This document shows, in pieces, positions 40,291 to 49,079 of a DNA stretch of 62,590 nt (positions within the stretch are counted from its first letter, which is position 1; each line of letters opens with the position of its first letter). The stretch lies in assembly GCA_022827835.1 (NCBI GenBank), contig JAJEIO010000053.1:1-62590 (forward strand). The letters are read 5' to 3'. The position numbers and the translations under genes are program-made. This DNA is from Candidatus Latescibacterota bacterium (lineage in GTDB: Bacteria; Latescibacterota; UBA2968; UBA8231). Under the pieces are notes generated by a model. The model worked only from the letters and a program-made list of their open reading frames with translations, was not told the DNA's origin and made no database searches.

Positions 40291-43200
40291 TCATCCTCCA
40301 CTAGCATTCTTCTCACTCGCACCGCCATTTAACAGGCCGAACAAGTCGCCGAAGCTCAGCGACGGGTTGACCGTGATGGAGAAGATCAACGTGGCAGCGG
40401 CTCCTGTGCTGTCCTGCGCCGTGTAGGTGACCTCGACTGTCCCATCGGTGGCGGCTTCGGGCGTGCCCGAAATCGTCCTCGTGGCCGCCTCAAACGTCAA
40501 GCCCGCAGGCAAGTCGGAGACGCGGTACGTTATCTCGCCCTCACCGCCCGTAGCTTCCGGCAGTTGCAGAGCAGTAATCGTCGTACCAGCAGTGTACGCT
40601 TGGTCTTCGACTGTCCCGACGAAACCGAAGGCTAGCTCGCCATTGAGCGGGTGTTTCCATTCGGATACATCCCATAGCTTGACGGTTCCATCGTCAGATG
40701 ATCCCGAAGCGATTATCGTCCCATCGGGTGAAAATGCCACCGAATGAACCCAGAGCGGATGCCCGGCAAGAGAGGCGATCTTGGTTTTTGTCGCCACGTC
40801 CCACAGTTCGACGCCTTTCTCCGCTACTCCGGCGGCGAGGATGGTTCCATCAGGTGAAAACGCCACCGCTCCGACCGACGAATGGGCATTCAAGGTGGCG
40901 ATATGGGTTTTTGTCGCCACCTCCCAAAGCCTAACCGTGTCATCTGCCGACCCAGAAGCGAGGGTGGTGCCGTCGGGCGAAAACGCCACCGAAGTGAGAT
41001 AATGATTATGTCCAGAGAGATTGGCGATATTAGTTTCTGTCGCTATGTTCCACAGCTTGACTGTATTATCATCTAAATCTAGTGCCCCGACAGCGAGGGT
41101 GGTTCCATCAGGTGAAAACGCCACCGATTGGACGTAATCCCCATGCTTAGGGAAGGTGGCGATATGGGTTTTTGTCGCCACCTCCCACAGCGTGACGGTG
41201 CCATCCCCCCATCCGGCCGCGAGGGTGGTTCCATCAGGTGAAAACGCTACTGAATTGGCTGCACCATCTCCTGCCACCAAGGTGGCAGCCTTGGTTTTTG
41301 TCGCCATGTCCCATAGCGTGACGGTGCCATCCCCCATCCCGACAGCGAGGGTGGTGCCATCAGGTGAAAACGCCACCGATAGGACTGCGTATTCTGACTC
41401 CTCCAAGGTGGTGATCTTGGTTTTTGTCGCTACGTCCCATAGCTCGAGCCCGGCCGCGAGGGTGGTTCCATCAGGTGAAAACGCTATGGAACGGGCCCGG
41501 AACGAGAGGGTAGCAATATGCGATGACTCTCGCGAGATCGTCCATTGCACGGATGCGATATTGTCCGCCGGCTTGATTTCCTGCTCGTCCGATGAAAATT
41601 CAACGGAGAAATCGAGAGAACCGGTTTGCATTGGAACTAAATACAGACTAAGCGTCAGAGGCCATCCATCGTCCTCATTATAGACTGTGCCACAGGCAAG
41701 CGTGCCCTTTCGCTCGGTCCGTTCGACGACCTCGCAGCGGCCCGCACTGACTGCGTTTAGGTTTGCTATCGGCAAGCTAGCAGACCAAGTCATGATAACA
41801 TTAGAGGCCGCTTTTTCTCGAAAGTCCAGCGTCGCCCGCAGCCTGAGACGCTCCTCCACGTAGGCGCTCGATTCGCCACTGAGGTTGGTCAGAGTGGCTT
41901 TCAGATCCACCTGCGGCGGTACCCAATCCACATCCGCAGGCCGCAGGGGGCCTTCACAGTATAGGTCGGCCACCGGAGGACTGCCCGCTACGTTGGCAAA
42001 GTAGCAGTTCATGGCTTTGAAGTTACTGATCGCCCCATCTTCTACAGCAGCGACGATAAAGCTGTCTAGCCGGGTATTCAGGTGTTTGTTGAGTTCGCCC
42101 TGATCCCCGCTGAACTCAGAGCCTGCCGGCAAGGTTCCAGCACATCCGAAGCGAGGCATGGCTCCGGTCGCAACGGTTTGGCAACGTAATCCCAGATCGT
42201 TGTTTATGCGTTGCAGGACACTTTCGATCTCTGTAGGGCTGTTACTGGTAAGGCCGGTCGTCTGGGGAACATAGGTGGGAGCACTGCCAACCCCCCCTGA
42301 GACGTTGGCTATCTGTTCATCCAAAAAGGCGTCGAAATCAGCGGCCAGTTGACGATCTGCCGCCCAAGTGCTGATCCGGGTGCGGTATGCTGTATGGTCC
42401 TCGCTACGGAGCAAGTCGAACAACTCCAACAACTGAGTACGCCGCTGCTGGTACATGAAATGGAAGAAGAGATCGGCGTAGTAGTAGAAGTGGCCGCCCC
42501 CCAAGTCGCCGCTGTACGTGGAGTTGAAGAGACTGGCCGTGTCGAGTCGGAGTTCGTCACTGGCGATGTACCGCACTTGGTTCGGGCGCACGGGGGCACC
42601 CTCAGCTTGGGTGCTGCCCACTAGGAACTCGGCCAGACCTTCGTCGAACCAAGGGCCGCCATGCAGGCCGAAGCGGTCGGCCAGATAGTGGGCGTACTCG
42701 TGGCGAATGGCCTCCTCAAAAGAGCCGCCACTGTATGTGACGCGATCACCGGGCTGATTGTGTACCCAAGTGCGCAGGATGCCACCACTATAGAAGCCGC
42801 CGCTGTAAATGCCCCTAGTATCTGCGTAGGACAGATATGCCTCAAATATTGTATAATCCAACTTGGTACCGTAGATCCTGGCGGTGAGCACATCCCCGTC
42901 GTCATCCACGACTTCGTCCGTTTCTACTAGCCGATGAAACTGCGCCTGCACCTCCTTGACCGCGTAGTACCAGAGCTGAACTTTCTTTTCCTCCAAATCC
43001 AAGGGAGTTTTAAACACGATGGCACCATCGTCGAAGCTGTATGTATTGGGGAGAGCTTGGGCGAGGATTTCGCGTTCTAACACGTCGCGACAGATATTCA
43101 GGCTGGCACAGTCAACCTGATTTTCCAGCGCTCGTGCCACTGCCAAGAAGGGGCTGCTGAGACGCGGATGCTCGGAGAGGACAGAGGTCAATGCCGAGAT

Positions 43201-44163
43201 GGCGGCTTCCTTTAGACTATCTAAATGGGTAAAGCGGACGAGGATTTTAATGGCCGTTTCTAACAGGCGCAGCCTATACGTAAATGAATCGGATTCTTCA
43301 AGAAATAAAAAAAAGTCATAGCGGGTAACTTGTAGCATGATCTCGACGAATCCCGGATCCTGTGCGAGGGCGTCCATGAAGTTCTGGTGTAGGGTGAGTC
43401 CTTCGTCTTGGTTCTCGAAGGCCCCATGTACCCGACGCAAGACCGTAATGAAAGCCGCTGGCTGAGGGTCCCATGTCTCGCCGCCCGCCCGTTCAGGAGT
43501 AAACCCGGACAAAACCTTTTTGATCGGTGCCAAGTGATTTCGGCGCAGCCCAGCAGCGAAAGCTGCCTCGAAGTAGTAGTACAAGATTTGAGCGGCCTCG
43601 TCGTTGGGGGCATAAAAGTGGTCACTGGAGGCAAAGGCATCCGACGCGGCGAGATAGGCGCGGTCGGTTGCCGCGTCGGACGGACCTACCCCCGTCTCGG
43701 AAGAAAACCACCTGTGGTAACTGTAGCCGGTCTGGACGAAGGACCAGAGTTGCAGCATCCCAGTGCTGTTAGTCCCGTCATATCCGACAGCCAACTCTTC
43801 AATTTTAGCGAGCACTGACTGCATGTTGCGATTGCTGAAGATGGTGGGCACGTCGGCTCTTATAGATGGATTACTGGAGATATGGAGAGTGCGCTCCAGA
43901 CAACCTTCCGAGGTGGTCCGCAGATAGTTGGTCAGAGCATCCCCTGTGAGGGCGGCAACGTCAATAGACAGGCACTCAGACGCTTGCGCCACTGCCTTGG
44001 CCGCGGGGCGCAACGACGACCACTCCTGCTCCAGAGGGGTTGTGTCTCTACTGTAAAGCGGAGCGAGCGGAGACTGGATTGTGCCCGCGACTGTTGCTTC
44101 AGCCAGACCCGTGCTCAATGCCACGAGTAGGGCCGTCAAGATTCCAATATTTGTATTGCGCAT
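40291..44163 (-). CDS. secreted M9-type collagenase fused to a seven-repeat WD40 propeller and an Ig-like domain
   Basis: The 1290-residue protein has a signal peptide (about 1-22), an M9 collagenase-like N-terminal region (ECLSIDVAALTGDALTNYL) and a gluzincin core: HEYAH at 488-492 with Glu512 in DEGLAEF as third zinc ligand. A beta-rich region follows, then seven WD40 repeats of about 43 residues each, marked by (S/A)(I/V)AFSPDGT and (V/T)xLW(D/E/N). These equal one complete propeller (about 40665-41520). The C-terminus is a putative Ig domain (AYTAGTTITALQLPEATGG to ISGTPEAATDGT) and an SFGDLFGLLNGG tail shared with the protein at 44257. It is probably exported to digest collagen-like protein. 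WD40 repeats in a secreted peptidase are unusual. Confidence 0.85.
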   Translation of the reverse strand: MRNTNIGILTALLVALSTGLAEATVAGTIQSPLAPLYSRDTTPLEQEWSSLRPAAKAVAQASECLSIDVAALTGDALTNYLRTTSEGCLERTLHISSNPSIRADVPTIFSNRNMQSVLAKIEELAVGYDGTNSTGMLQLWSFVQTGYSYHRWFSSETGVGPSDAATDRAYLAASDAFASSDHFYAPNDEAAQILYYYFEAAFAAGLRRNHLAPIKKVLSGFTPERAGGETWDPQPAAFITVLRRVHGAFENQDEGLTLHQNFMDALAQDPGFVEIMLQVTRYDFFLFLEESDSFTYRLRLLETAIKILVRFTHLDSLKEAAISALTSVLSEHPRLSSPFLAVARALENQVDCASLNICRDVLEREILAQALPNTYSFDDGAIVFKTPLDLEEKKVQLWYYAVKEVQAQFHRLVETDEVVDDDGDVLTARIYGTKLDYTIFEAYLSYADTRGIYSGGFYSGGILRTWVHNQPGDRVTYSGGSFEEAIRHEYAHYLADRFGLHGGPWFDEGLAEFLVGSTQAEGAPVRPNQVRYIASDELRLDTASLFNSTYSGDLGGGHFYYYADLFFHFMYQQRRTQLLELFDLLRSEDHTAYRTRISTWAADRQLAADFDAFLDEQIANVSGGVGSAPTYVPQTTGLTSNSPTEIESVLQRINNDLGLRCQTVATGAMPRFGCAGTLPAGSEFSGDQGELNKHLNTRLDSFIVAAVEDGAISNFKAMNCYFANVAGSPPVADLYCEGPLRPADVDWVPPQVDLKATLTNLSGESSAYVEERLRLRATLDFREKAASNVIMTWSASLPIANLNAVSAGRCEVVERTERKGTLACGTVYNEDDGWPLTLSLYLVPMQTGSLDFSVEFSSDEQEIKPADNIASVQWTISRESSHIATLSFRARSIAFSPDGTTLAAGLELWDVATKTKITTLEESEYAVLSVAFSPDGTTLAVGMGDGTVTLWDMATKTKAATLVAGDGAANSVAFSPDGTTLAAGWGDGTVTLWEVATKTHIATFPKHGDYVQSVAFSPDGTTLAVGALDLDDNTVKLWNIATETNIANLSGHNHYLTSVAFSPDGTTLASGSADDTVRLWEVATKTHIATLNAHSSVGAVAFSPDGTILAAGVAEKGVELWDVATKTKIASLAGHPLWVHSVAFSPDGTIIASGSSDDGTVKLWDVSEWKHPLNGELAFGFVGTVEDQAYTAGTTITALQLPEATGGEGEITYRVSDLPAGLTFEAATRTISGTPEAATDGTVEVTYTAQDSTGAAATLIFSITVNPSLSFGDLFGLLNGGASEKNASGG
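40331..40630. repeat. direct repeat, copy 1: shared C-terminal Ig-like module
   Basis: The 3' coding end of the collagenase gene is about 80-85% identical by eye to 44263-44568, the 3' end of the neighbouring metallopeptidase gene. The repeat covers the putative Ig domain and the SFGDL tail. Boundaries are approximate. Confidence 0.7.
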
Positions 44164-44256
44164 TTAGCCCACCTCTAAGTTGTGTTGCAGTTTCCTCTAC
44201 AATAGGCACGAGTAAATCACCACCCAAGAGATCGGCAGAGTGCGTGCCGGTGCCAT

Positions 44257-46569
44257 TTAATTGAACAGGTCGAGCAAGTCGCCGAAGCTCAGCGGTGGGT
44301 TGACCGTGATGAAGAAGGTCAACGAGGCGGTGCCTCCTGTGTTGTCTTCCGCTGTATAGGTGATCTCGACGGTCCCATCGGTGGCGGCTTCGGGCGTGCC
44401 TGAAAGCGTCCGCGTGGCCGCATCAAACGACAGGCCATCAGGAAGCTCTGATACGCTGTACGTTATCTCGCCTTCACCGCCTGTAGCTTCCGGCAATACC
44501 AGCGCGCTAATCGCCGTACCAGCGGTGTACTCTTGGTCTTCCACTCCGGCGAAATCGAAAGCCAACTCGCTATCTTCCTCTCCATCTTCCTCTTCTCCAT
44601 CTTCCTCTTCGCTGTCGGAATCGGTCGTCGCTTGACCGATGGCAGTAAAGGTCTCCGTCCCCAGCCCCTCTACGGAGGCCTCCACGGTGTTGGTCCCCGG
44701 TTCGCTGCCTAGCGTCAGCGTGCTTCTGGCTCGGCCATTGGCATCGGTGGTGACGGTGGTAGCCGACAGCGTCCCTCCACCGGCGGTGACCGAAAAAGTG
44801 ACGACCGCCCAGGCAATCACGCCGTTTTGATCCAACACCGAAACGACAAATGGCTCGGCTAATGCAGCGCCGACCGGGCCTTGCTGCTCGTCGCCGGAAA
44901 CCTTCTCCAACGTGTGAGGGGGGGGAGGCGGTTCACCGATATCAATATCTATTTCCACATTCGGATTCCGACGCCGTAGTTCGTGAAGCGGAGAGGTATC
45001 CGCAATCGGATTGCGCCATAGATATAGATTTAGCAGACGCGTCATTCTTACGAGTGGACTTACGTCGCTGATTTGGTTGTCGCTGAGCGATAAGTCGCTC
45101 ATGAGCGTCCTTCTTGCGAGTGGACTTATGTCGCTGATTTGGTTGCCGTGGAGTAGTAATTGATCCAAGTGCTCCAATTCTGCGAGGGGGCTTATGTCGC
45201 TGATTTGATTGCGTATGAGTGATAGGGATTTCAAGAACGTCACTTTTGCAAGGGGAGTAATATCGCTGATTTGATTATCACTCCCCTCTAATCCCTTTAA
45301 TTGCGGCAATGCTGCGAGGGGGCTTATGTCGCTGATCTTGTTATCAGGAATGTACAAAAGCACTAGGTTAAATGCATGCTCAAGGCCGGTGAGGTCTGTT
45401 ATCTGGCTACTCTGGGCAAAGAGTTGCCGTATACTTCCCATTGCGTGCGACGTGAGAGGTTGGTCTGAAGACAGGTTGAGGGTTCGCCGCAGTGCCGCCT
45501 CTAAATTCGCATCCGGTATTGACACTACTTCGGGCGGAGGCAGCAAGGGGATGATGTCGATCGGAAATGAGTAATTCGCGAAGTTTCCGTTCGCATCCAT
45601 AACCGTCAAGGATATATAATCACTTGTTGGTAGTACCAGATTTGTGACAAATTCAATAGTAGCATTCGTACCGTCTAGCTGTTTACAAGCGGTCATACCG
45701 TCAATTCCGGCTGCGAACAACCGTGCTTGATGGAGTCCATCGGAGTCGGTTACCTCAAAACGGAAGCGGAAATTATTCGGAGGACTGGCAAGACTTGGCG
45801 GGAGCATCTGAACGCTTGTGTTTTCATTGAAGGCCTTTTGGCTAGCGTTGAAGTAGCGATGGACATCCAACCATTCGGCCGCACAGGGAGTGTTTGTCAT
45901 CCGTCCGCTAAAGTAATTATCAGTTAGAGTCACTTTAGCATCTGATCGGGTATCGTGTGGCAACCCAAAGGTGTGCACGAGTTCATGGACAACGACCCCA
46001 GGGAACTGGTAAACTTGGTCGAGTGGCATGATTGCATTTCCACCAAGACTAGTCATTCCCCAAGCGAAACCGGCGAGCTCTGTCGGTCCAGAAGAAATTG
46101 TGTGACTAATATCCAGCGCGATGAAATATATATTCTTTCCAGACAGATCAAACAGGGCTCCGATCTCATCAGTGGATGAGCTCCATGACCCTTTATAAAA
46201 CGCATCGTCGAACTGTCCGTTGACATGATGCACCACAACCTTTCCGGTCGCGTCGGTTTCAAGCCTAAAAGTTTTTCTGCCGAATCCATAGGCTTGCATG
46301 ACCCCAGCAAAAAACTGCTGTATGTCTTTCATCAGCTTGTCCAATTTTGCGTCTACGTCGGGATCGGGTTCGCGATCACTTGGGAGAAAATAGATCACCC
46401 GCACGATATACTCGGGCGACTCCTCTTGGGTAAGCTTGGCGGCGGGGCGGGTGTGATCGCGCTTCCACTGCTCGTAATCGAGCGGCGGGGAAGCATGGCT
46501 GACGGCCAACGGCGAGAGGATAAGGCTGATTAACGCGAAAAGGGCGAAATGACGAACGAGGGTTTTCAT
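44257..46569 (-). CDS. secreted metzincin-like metallopeptidase with LRR, Big1 and Ig-like domains
   Basis: The 770-residue protein has a signal peptide (about 1-27). The peptidase domain has HELVHTFGLPHD (His195, Glu196, His199, His205), the HExxHxxGxxH zinc site of metzincins. From about residue 370 there are six or seven internalin-type LRRs of 22 residues (NQISDISPLA repeats). A Big1-type Ig domain follows (GPVGAALAEPFVVSVLDQNG), then an acidic linker (DSDSEEEDGEEEDGEEDSE), then the Ig-like module and SFGDLLDLFN tail shared with the collagenase. It is likely an exported protease that binds protein targets through the LRRs. It lies 93 bases upstream of the collagenase gene on the same strand. 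Confidence 0.83.
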   Translation of the reverse strand: MKTLVRHFALFALISLILSPLAVSHASPPLDYEQWKRDHTRPAAKLTQEESPEYIVRVIYFLPSDREPDPDVDAKLDKLMKDIQQFFAGVMQAYGFGRKTFRLETDATGKVVVHHVNGQFDDAFYKGSWSSSTDEIGALFDLSGKNIYFIALDISHTISSGPTELAGFAWGMTSLGGNAIMPLDQVYQFPGVVVHELVHTFGLPHDTRSDAKVTLTDNYFSGRMTNTPCAAEWLDVHRYFNASQKAFNENTSVQMLPPSLASPPNNFRFRFEVTDSDGLHQARLFAAGIDGMTACKQLDGTNATIEFVTNLVLPTSDYISLTVMDANGNFANYSFPIDIIPLLPPPEVVSIPDANLEAALRRTLNLSSDQPLTSHAMGSIRQLFAQSSQITDLTGLEHAFNLVLLYIPDNKISDISPLAALPQLKGLEGSDNQISDITPLAKVTFLKSLSLIRNQISDISPLAELEHLDQLLLHGNQISDISPLARRTLMSDLSLSDNQISDVSPLVRMTRLLNLYLWRNPIADTSPLHELRRRNPNVEIDIDIGEPPPPPHTLEKVSGDEQQGPVGAALAEPFVVSVLDQNGVIAWAVVTFSVTAGGGTLSATTVTTDANGRARSTLTLGSEPGTNTVEASVEGLGTETFTAIGQATTDSDSEEEDGEEEDGEEDSELAFDFAGVEDQEYTAGTAISALVLPEATGGEGEITYSVSELPDGLSFDAATRTLSGTPEAATDGTVEITYTAEDNTGGTASLTFFITVNPPLSFGDLLDLFN
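44263..44568. repeat. direct repeat, copy 2: shared C-terminal Ig-like module
   Basis: This is the partner of 40331-40630. High nucleotide identity across an exactly equivalent domain suggests duplication or gene conversion of a C-terminal module. Boundaries are approximate. Confidence 0.7.
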
Positions 46570-46950
46570 GGGTTCCGCCTCCTGTATCTTTAATTAGCGT
46601 TCATGTCGGGTCTGGTCGGGCCTGTTTACATACGTTTGTATTCGATGAGATAACAAAAAAGGATTCTCCCAAAGGTCAAACACTTTTCAATCATCGTTCA
46701 CTTGTCAAAAAATCAACGCGGCGCACCTAGGTGCTGGGGTGCCGTCCTCAGTCTGTCTTGTGGATCACTCGATTCTCCATGAGACAAAGATAAGCTCCAA
46801 GCAGACAGGGAATGTCCGTTGCGTCAAAAATTTTAAAAAATTTAATAATTGGCTTTTTTTTCGACCTTTTCCGTAGAGTATTCCGAATAATCTAACAACT
46901 TCTAATGAATGAAAAACAAGGATTCCATGGGCGCTCATGCCCCCGCAATC
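46570..46950. other. 381-bp AT-rich intergenic stretch, no gene seen
   Basis: The stretch is the upstream region of the metallopeptidase gene and the downstream region of the SDR at 46951. It contains several A/T runs (about 46828-46862) and a perfect 12-bp palindrome GCACCTAGGTGC at 46723-46734. I see no reading frame or RNA gene I can support. A promoter for the minus-strand gene is expected here, but I could not single one out. Confidence 0.5.
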
Positions 46951-47733
46951 TCACCCCTGAAACAGCGACAGCGCCCCATCGACATACATCTCGGTTCCCG
47001 TGATATAGCTGGCCTCGTCCGACGCCAAGAAGAGAATGGCGTTGGCGACCTCCTCGGCGCTGGCAGCGCGTTGTTGGAGGGGGATCATGCCTTGGGGAAA
47101 CTCGCGGGGGATGCGGATTTTGTCGATGTTGCGAGGGAAAGTGTTCTCGCCGATGCTGGTTTTGGTGGCACCAGGGCAGACGACATTGATGCGGATGTCC
47201 CATTGCGCCAGTTCGACTGCGGCCATTTTGGCGAAGGTGACTTGGGCGGCTTTGGAGCAGGAATACGAGGTGAAGCCGAAGTTGGAGAAGATGCGGTTGC
47301 CGTTGACCGAGGAGACGACGACGATGCTGCCGCCTCCGGCCGCGCGCAGGTGGGGGATGGCGTATTTGACGGTGAGGAAGGTGCCGCGCACGTTGATGTT
47401 GTGCGTCTGATCCCACTCCTCGGGCGTGATGTCCTCGATGGGGGCGAAGACGCCGTTGATGCCGGCGTTGGGCACGACGATGTCGAGGCGGCCCCAACGC
47501 TCGACGGTGGCGGCCACCAGTTCGGCGACGTGCTCGGCGTTAGCCACATCGCCGGGCAAGGCCAGCGCTTGGCCGCCTAGTCCCTCGATTTCGGCGACAG
47601 CTTTCTCGCAGCGCTCGGCGCGGCGGGCCGTCAGCGCGATGTTGGCTCCTTCGCGGGCCATGGCCACGGCTGCAGCCCGGCCGATGCCGCTGCTACCGCC
47701 GGTGATGAGGGCCACTCTGTCCTTCAGCTTCAT
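46951..47733 (-). CDS. SDR-family oxidoreductase
   Basis: The 260-residue classical SDR has TGGSSGIGRAAAVAMA, NAGINGVFAP, the catalytic VVVSSVNGNRI and YSCSKAA (YxxxK), and the C-terminal ASYITGTEMYVDGAL typical of the glucose/3-oxoacyl dehydrogenase-like group. Substrate is unknown. It is divergent from the dehydratase operon starting at 47818, with which it may share a sugar-acid pathway. Confidence 0.9.
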   Translation of the reverse strand: MKLKDRVALITGGSSGIGRAAAVAMAREGANIALTARRAERCEKAVAEIEGLGGQALALPGDVANAEHVAELVAATVERWGRLDIVVPNAGINGVFAPIEDITPEEWDQTHNINVRGTFLTVKYAIPHLRAAGGGSIVVVSSVNGNRIFSNFGFTSYSCSKAAQVTFAKMAAVELAQWDIRINVVCPGATKTSIGENTFPRNIDKIRIPREFPQGMIPLQQRAASAEEVANAILFLASDEASYITGTEMYVDGALSLFQG

Positions 47734-47817
47734 GTCGATCTCCTAAGTTGACGAAAAAATGTGAGCGGAATATCATTGGAAGCCCCTAAAATACATCCAG
47801 CGAAAATGGAGACAAGA

Positions 47818-49077
47818 ATGGAAGAAAACGTGAACACTCACTCCCGACCCTCGGAACTGAAGATCACGGATATGCGCGTCGCCAATCTACGCGGGGCACC
47901 GTTCCGCGCGACGATCATCCGCATCGACACCAACCAGGGCATCTCGGGCTACGGCGAGGTGCGCGATGGCGGCAGCCCGACCTACGCGCTGATGCTCAAA
48001 AGCCGCTTGCTTGGCGAAAATCCCTGCAACGTCGATAAGCTCTTCCGCAAGATCAAACAATTCGGCCACCACGCGCGTCAGGCCGGCGGCGTCTGCGGCG
48101 TCGAGATGGCGCTGATGGACCTAGCGGGCAAAGCCTATAACGTGCCGGCCTACCAACTGGCCGGCGGTAAGTTCCGCGACCGGGTCCTCTGTTACTGCGA
48201 TACCCCGACGCGGCGCGATGGCCGGGAGATGGGACAGTTGCTCAAGGAGCGAATGGAGCGGGGGTTTAAGTTCCTCAAAATGGACGTCGGCATTGGATTG
48301 CTGCGGGGAGTCGAAGATGCGCTGATCGCCCCGCCGGGCATGTTGGAAAGCCGAGACGTCATGCACCCGTTTACGGGGATCCAGATTACCAACAAGGGCA
48401 TCGACATTCTCTGCGAATACGTGGCGCAAGTGCGCGAGGTAATCGGTTATGAAATTCCCTTGGCCGTTGATCACTTTGGCCACATTGGCGTCGAGTCCTG
48501 CATCCGCTTGGGCAAGGCACTGGATCAGTTCAGTCTAGCTTGGTACGAGGACATGATCCCTTGGCAGTTGCCCGACCAGTGGCAGCGGCTTGCAGAGGCC
48601 GTGGATACGCCCGTATGCACGGGCGAGGATATCTATCTCAAGGAAAACTTCCTGCCCCTCTTCGAGCGGCGCGCCATTGCCGTCGCCCACCCGGACTTGG
48701 CCTCTTCCGGCGGAATCATCGAGACCAAAAAGATCGGTGACCTAGCCCAGGATCACGGCATTGCCATGGCGCTGCACATGGCCATGTCGCCGGTAGCGGC
48801 GTTGGCTTCGGTGCATTGCGCCGCGGCGACGGAGAACTTCATGGTGCTCGAAAACCACTCGGTTGATCAGCTAGAACAGTGGAGCAGCTTGGTCGAGGGC
48901 TTGCCGGTGCCCCTGATTGAGGACGGGCACATTGCGGTGCCGGAGGGGCCGGGGTTGGGCTTTAGCGGCCTCAACGAAGAAGTGCTGCGGTCGTTTGCCG
49001 ACCCAGACCAGCCGGAGATATTCGGCCCCACCGACGAGTGGGACGACGAGCGGCCGCACGACCGCTTGTGGAGCTAA
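47818..49077 (+). CDS. enolase-superfamily dehydratase (mandelate racemase subgroup-like)
   Basis: The roughly 419-residue protein has the N-terminal cap (ITDMRVANLRGAPFRATIIR) and a barrel with a KxD pair (FKFLKMDVG), Asp in LAVDHFGHIGVESC, Glu in AWYEDMIPW, Glu in CTGEDIYL and a catalytic His in MALHMAMSP. The pattern resembles sugar-acid dehydratases of the mandelate racemase or mannonate dehydratase type. ATG 47818 is chosen because GGAGA lies just upstream; in-frame starts at 47761 and 47806 are less supported. It is followed after 2 bases by a decarboxylating dehydrogenase gene. Confidence 0.82.
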   Translation: MEENVNTHSRPSELKITDMRVANLRGAPFRATIIRIDTNQGISGYGEVRDGGSPTYALMLKSRLLGENPCNVDKLFRKIKQFGHHARQAGGVCGVEMALMDLAGKAYNVPAYQLAGGKFRDRVLCYCDTPTRRDGREMGQLLKERMERGFKFLKMDVGIGLLRGVEDALIAPPGMLESRDVMHPFTGIQITNKGIDILCEYVAQVREVIGYEIPLAVDHFGHIGVESCIRLGKALDQFSLAWYEDMIPWQLPDQWQRLAEAVDTPVCTGEDIYLKENFLPLFERRAIAVAHPDLASSGGIIETKKIGDLAQDHGIAMALHMAMSPVAALASVHCAAATENFMVLENHSVDQLEQWSSLVEGLPVPLIEDGHIAVPEGPGLGFSGLNEEVLRSFADPDQPEIFGPTDEWDDERPHDRLWS

Positions 49078-49079
49078 AA

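Noticed and set aside
40660..41520. Tandem repeats resembling a CRISPR-like or minisatellite array
   Set aside because: The period of about 126-130 bases is in frame and encodes WD40 repeats; the units lack unique spacers and short palindromic repeats.
44990..45440. Short repeated motif (TCGCTGATTTG and relatives) as a DNA repeat element
   Set aside because: It is explained by the 22-residue LRR coding repeats (NQISDISPL) of the metallopeptidase gene.
46723..46734. Perfect palindrome GCACCTAGGTGC as a regulatory operator
   Set aside because: It is a single 12-bp palindrome with no regulator nearby and no second copy; it is recorded only within the intergenic description.
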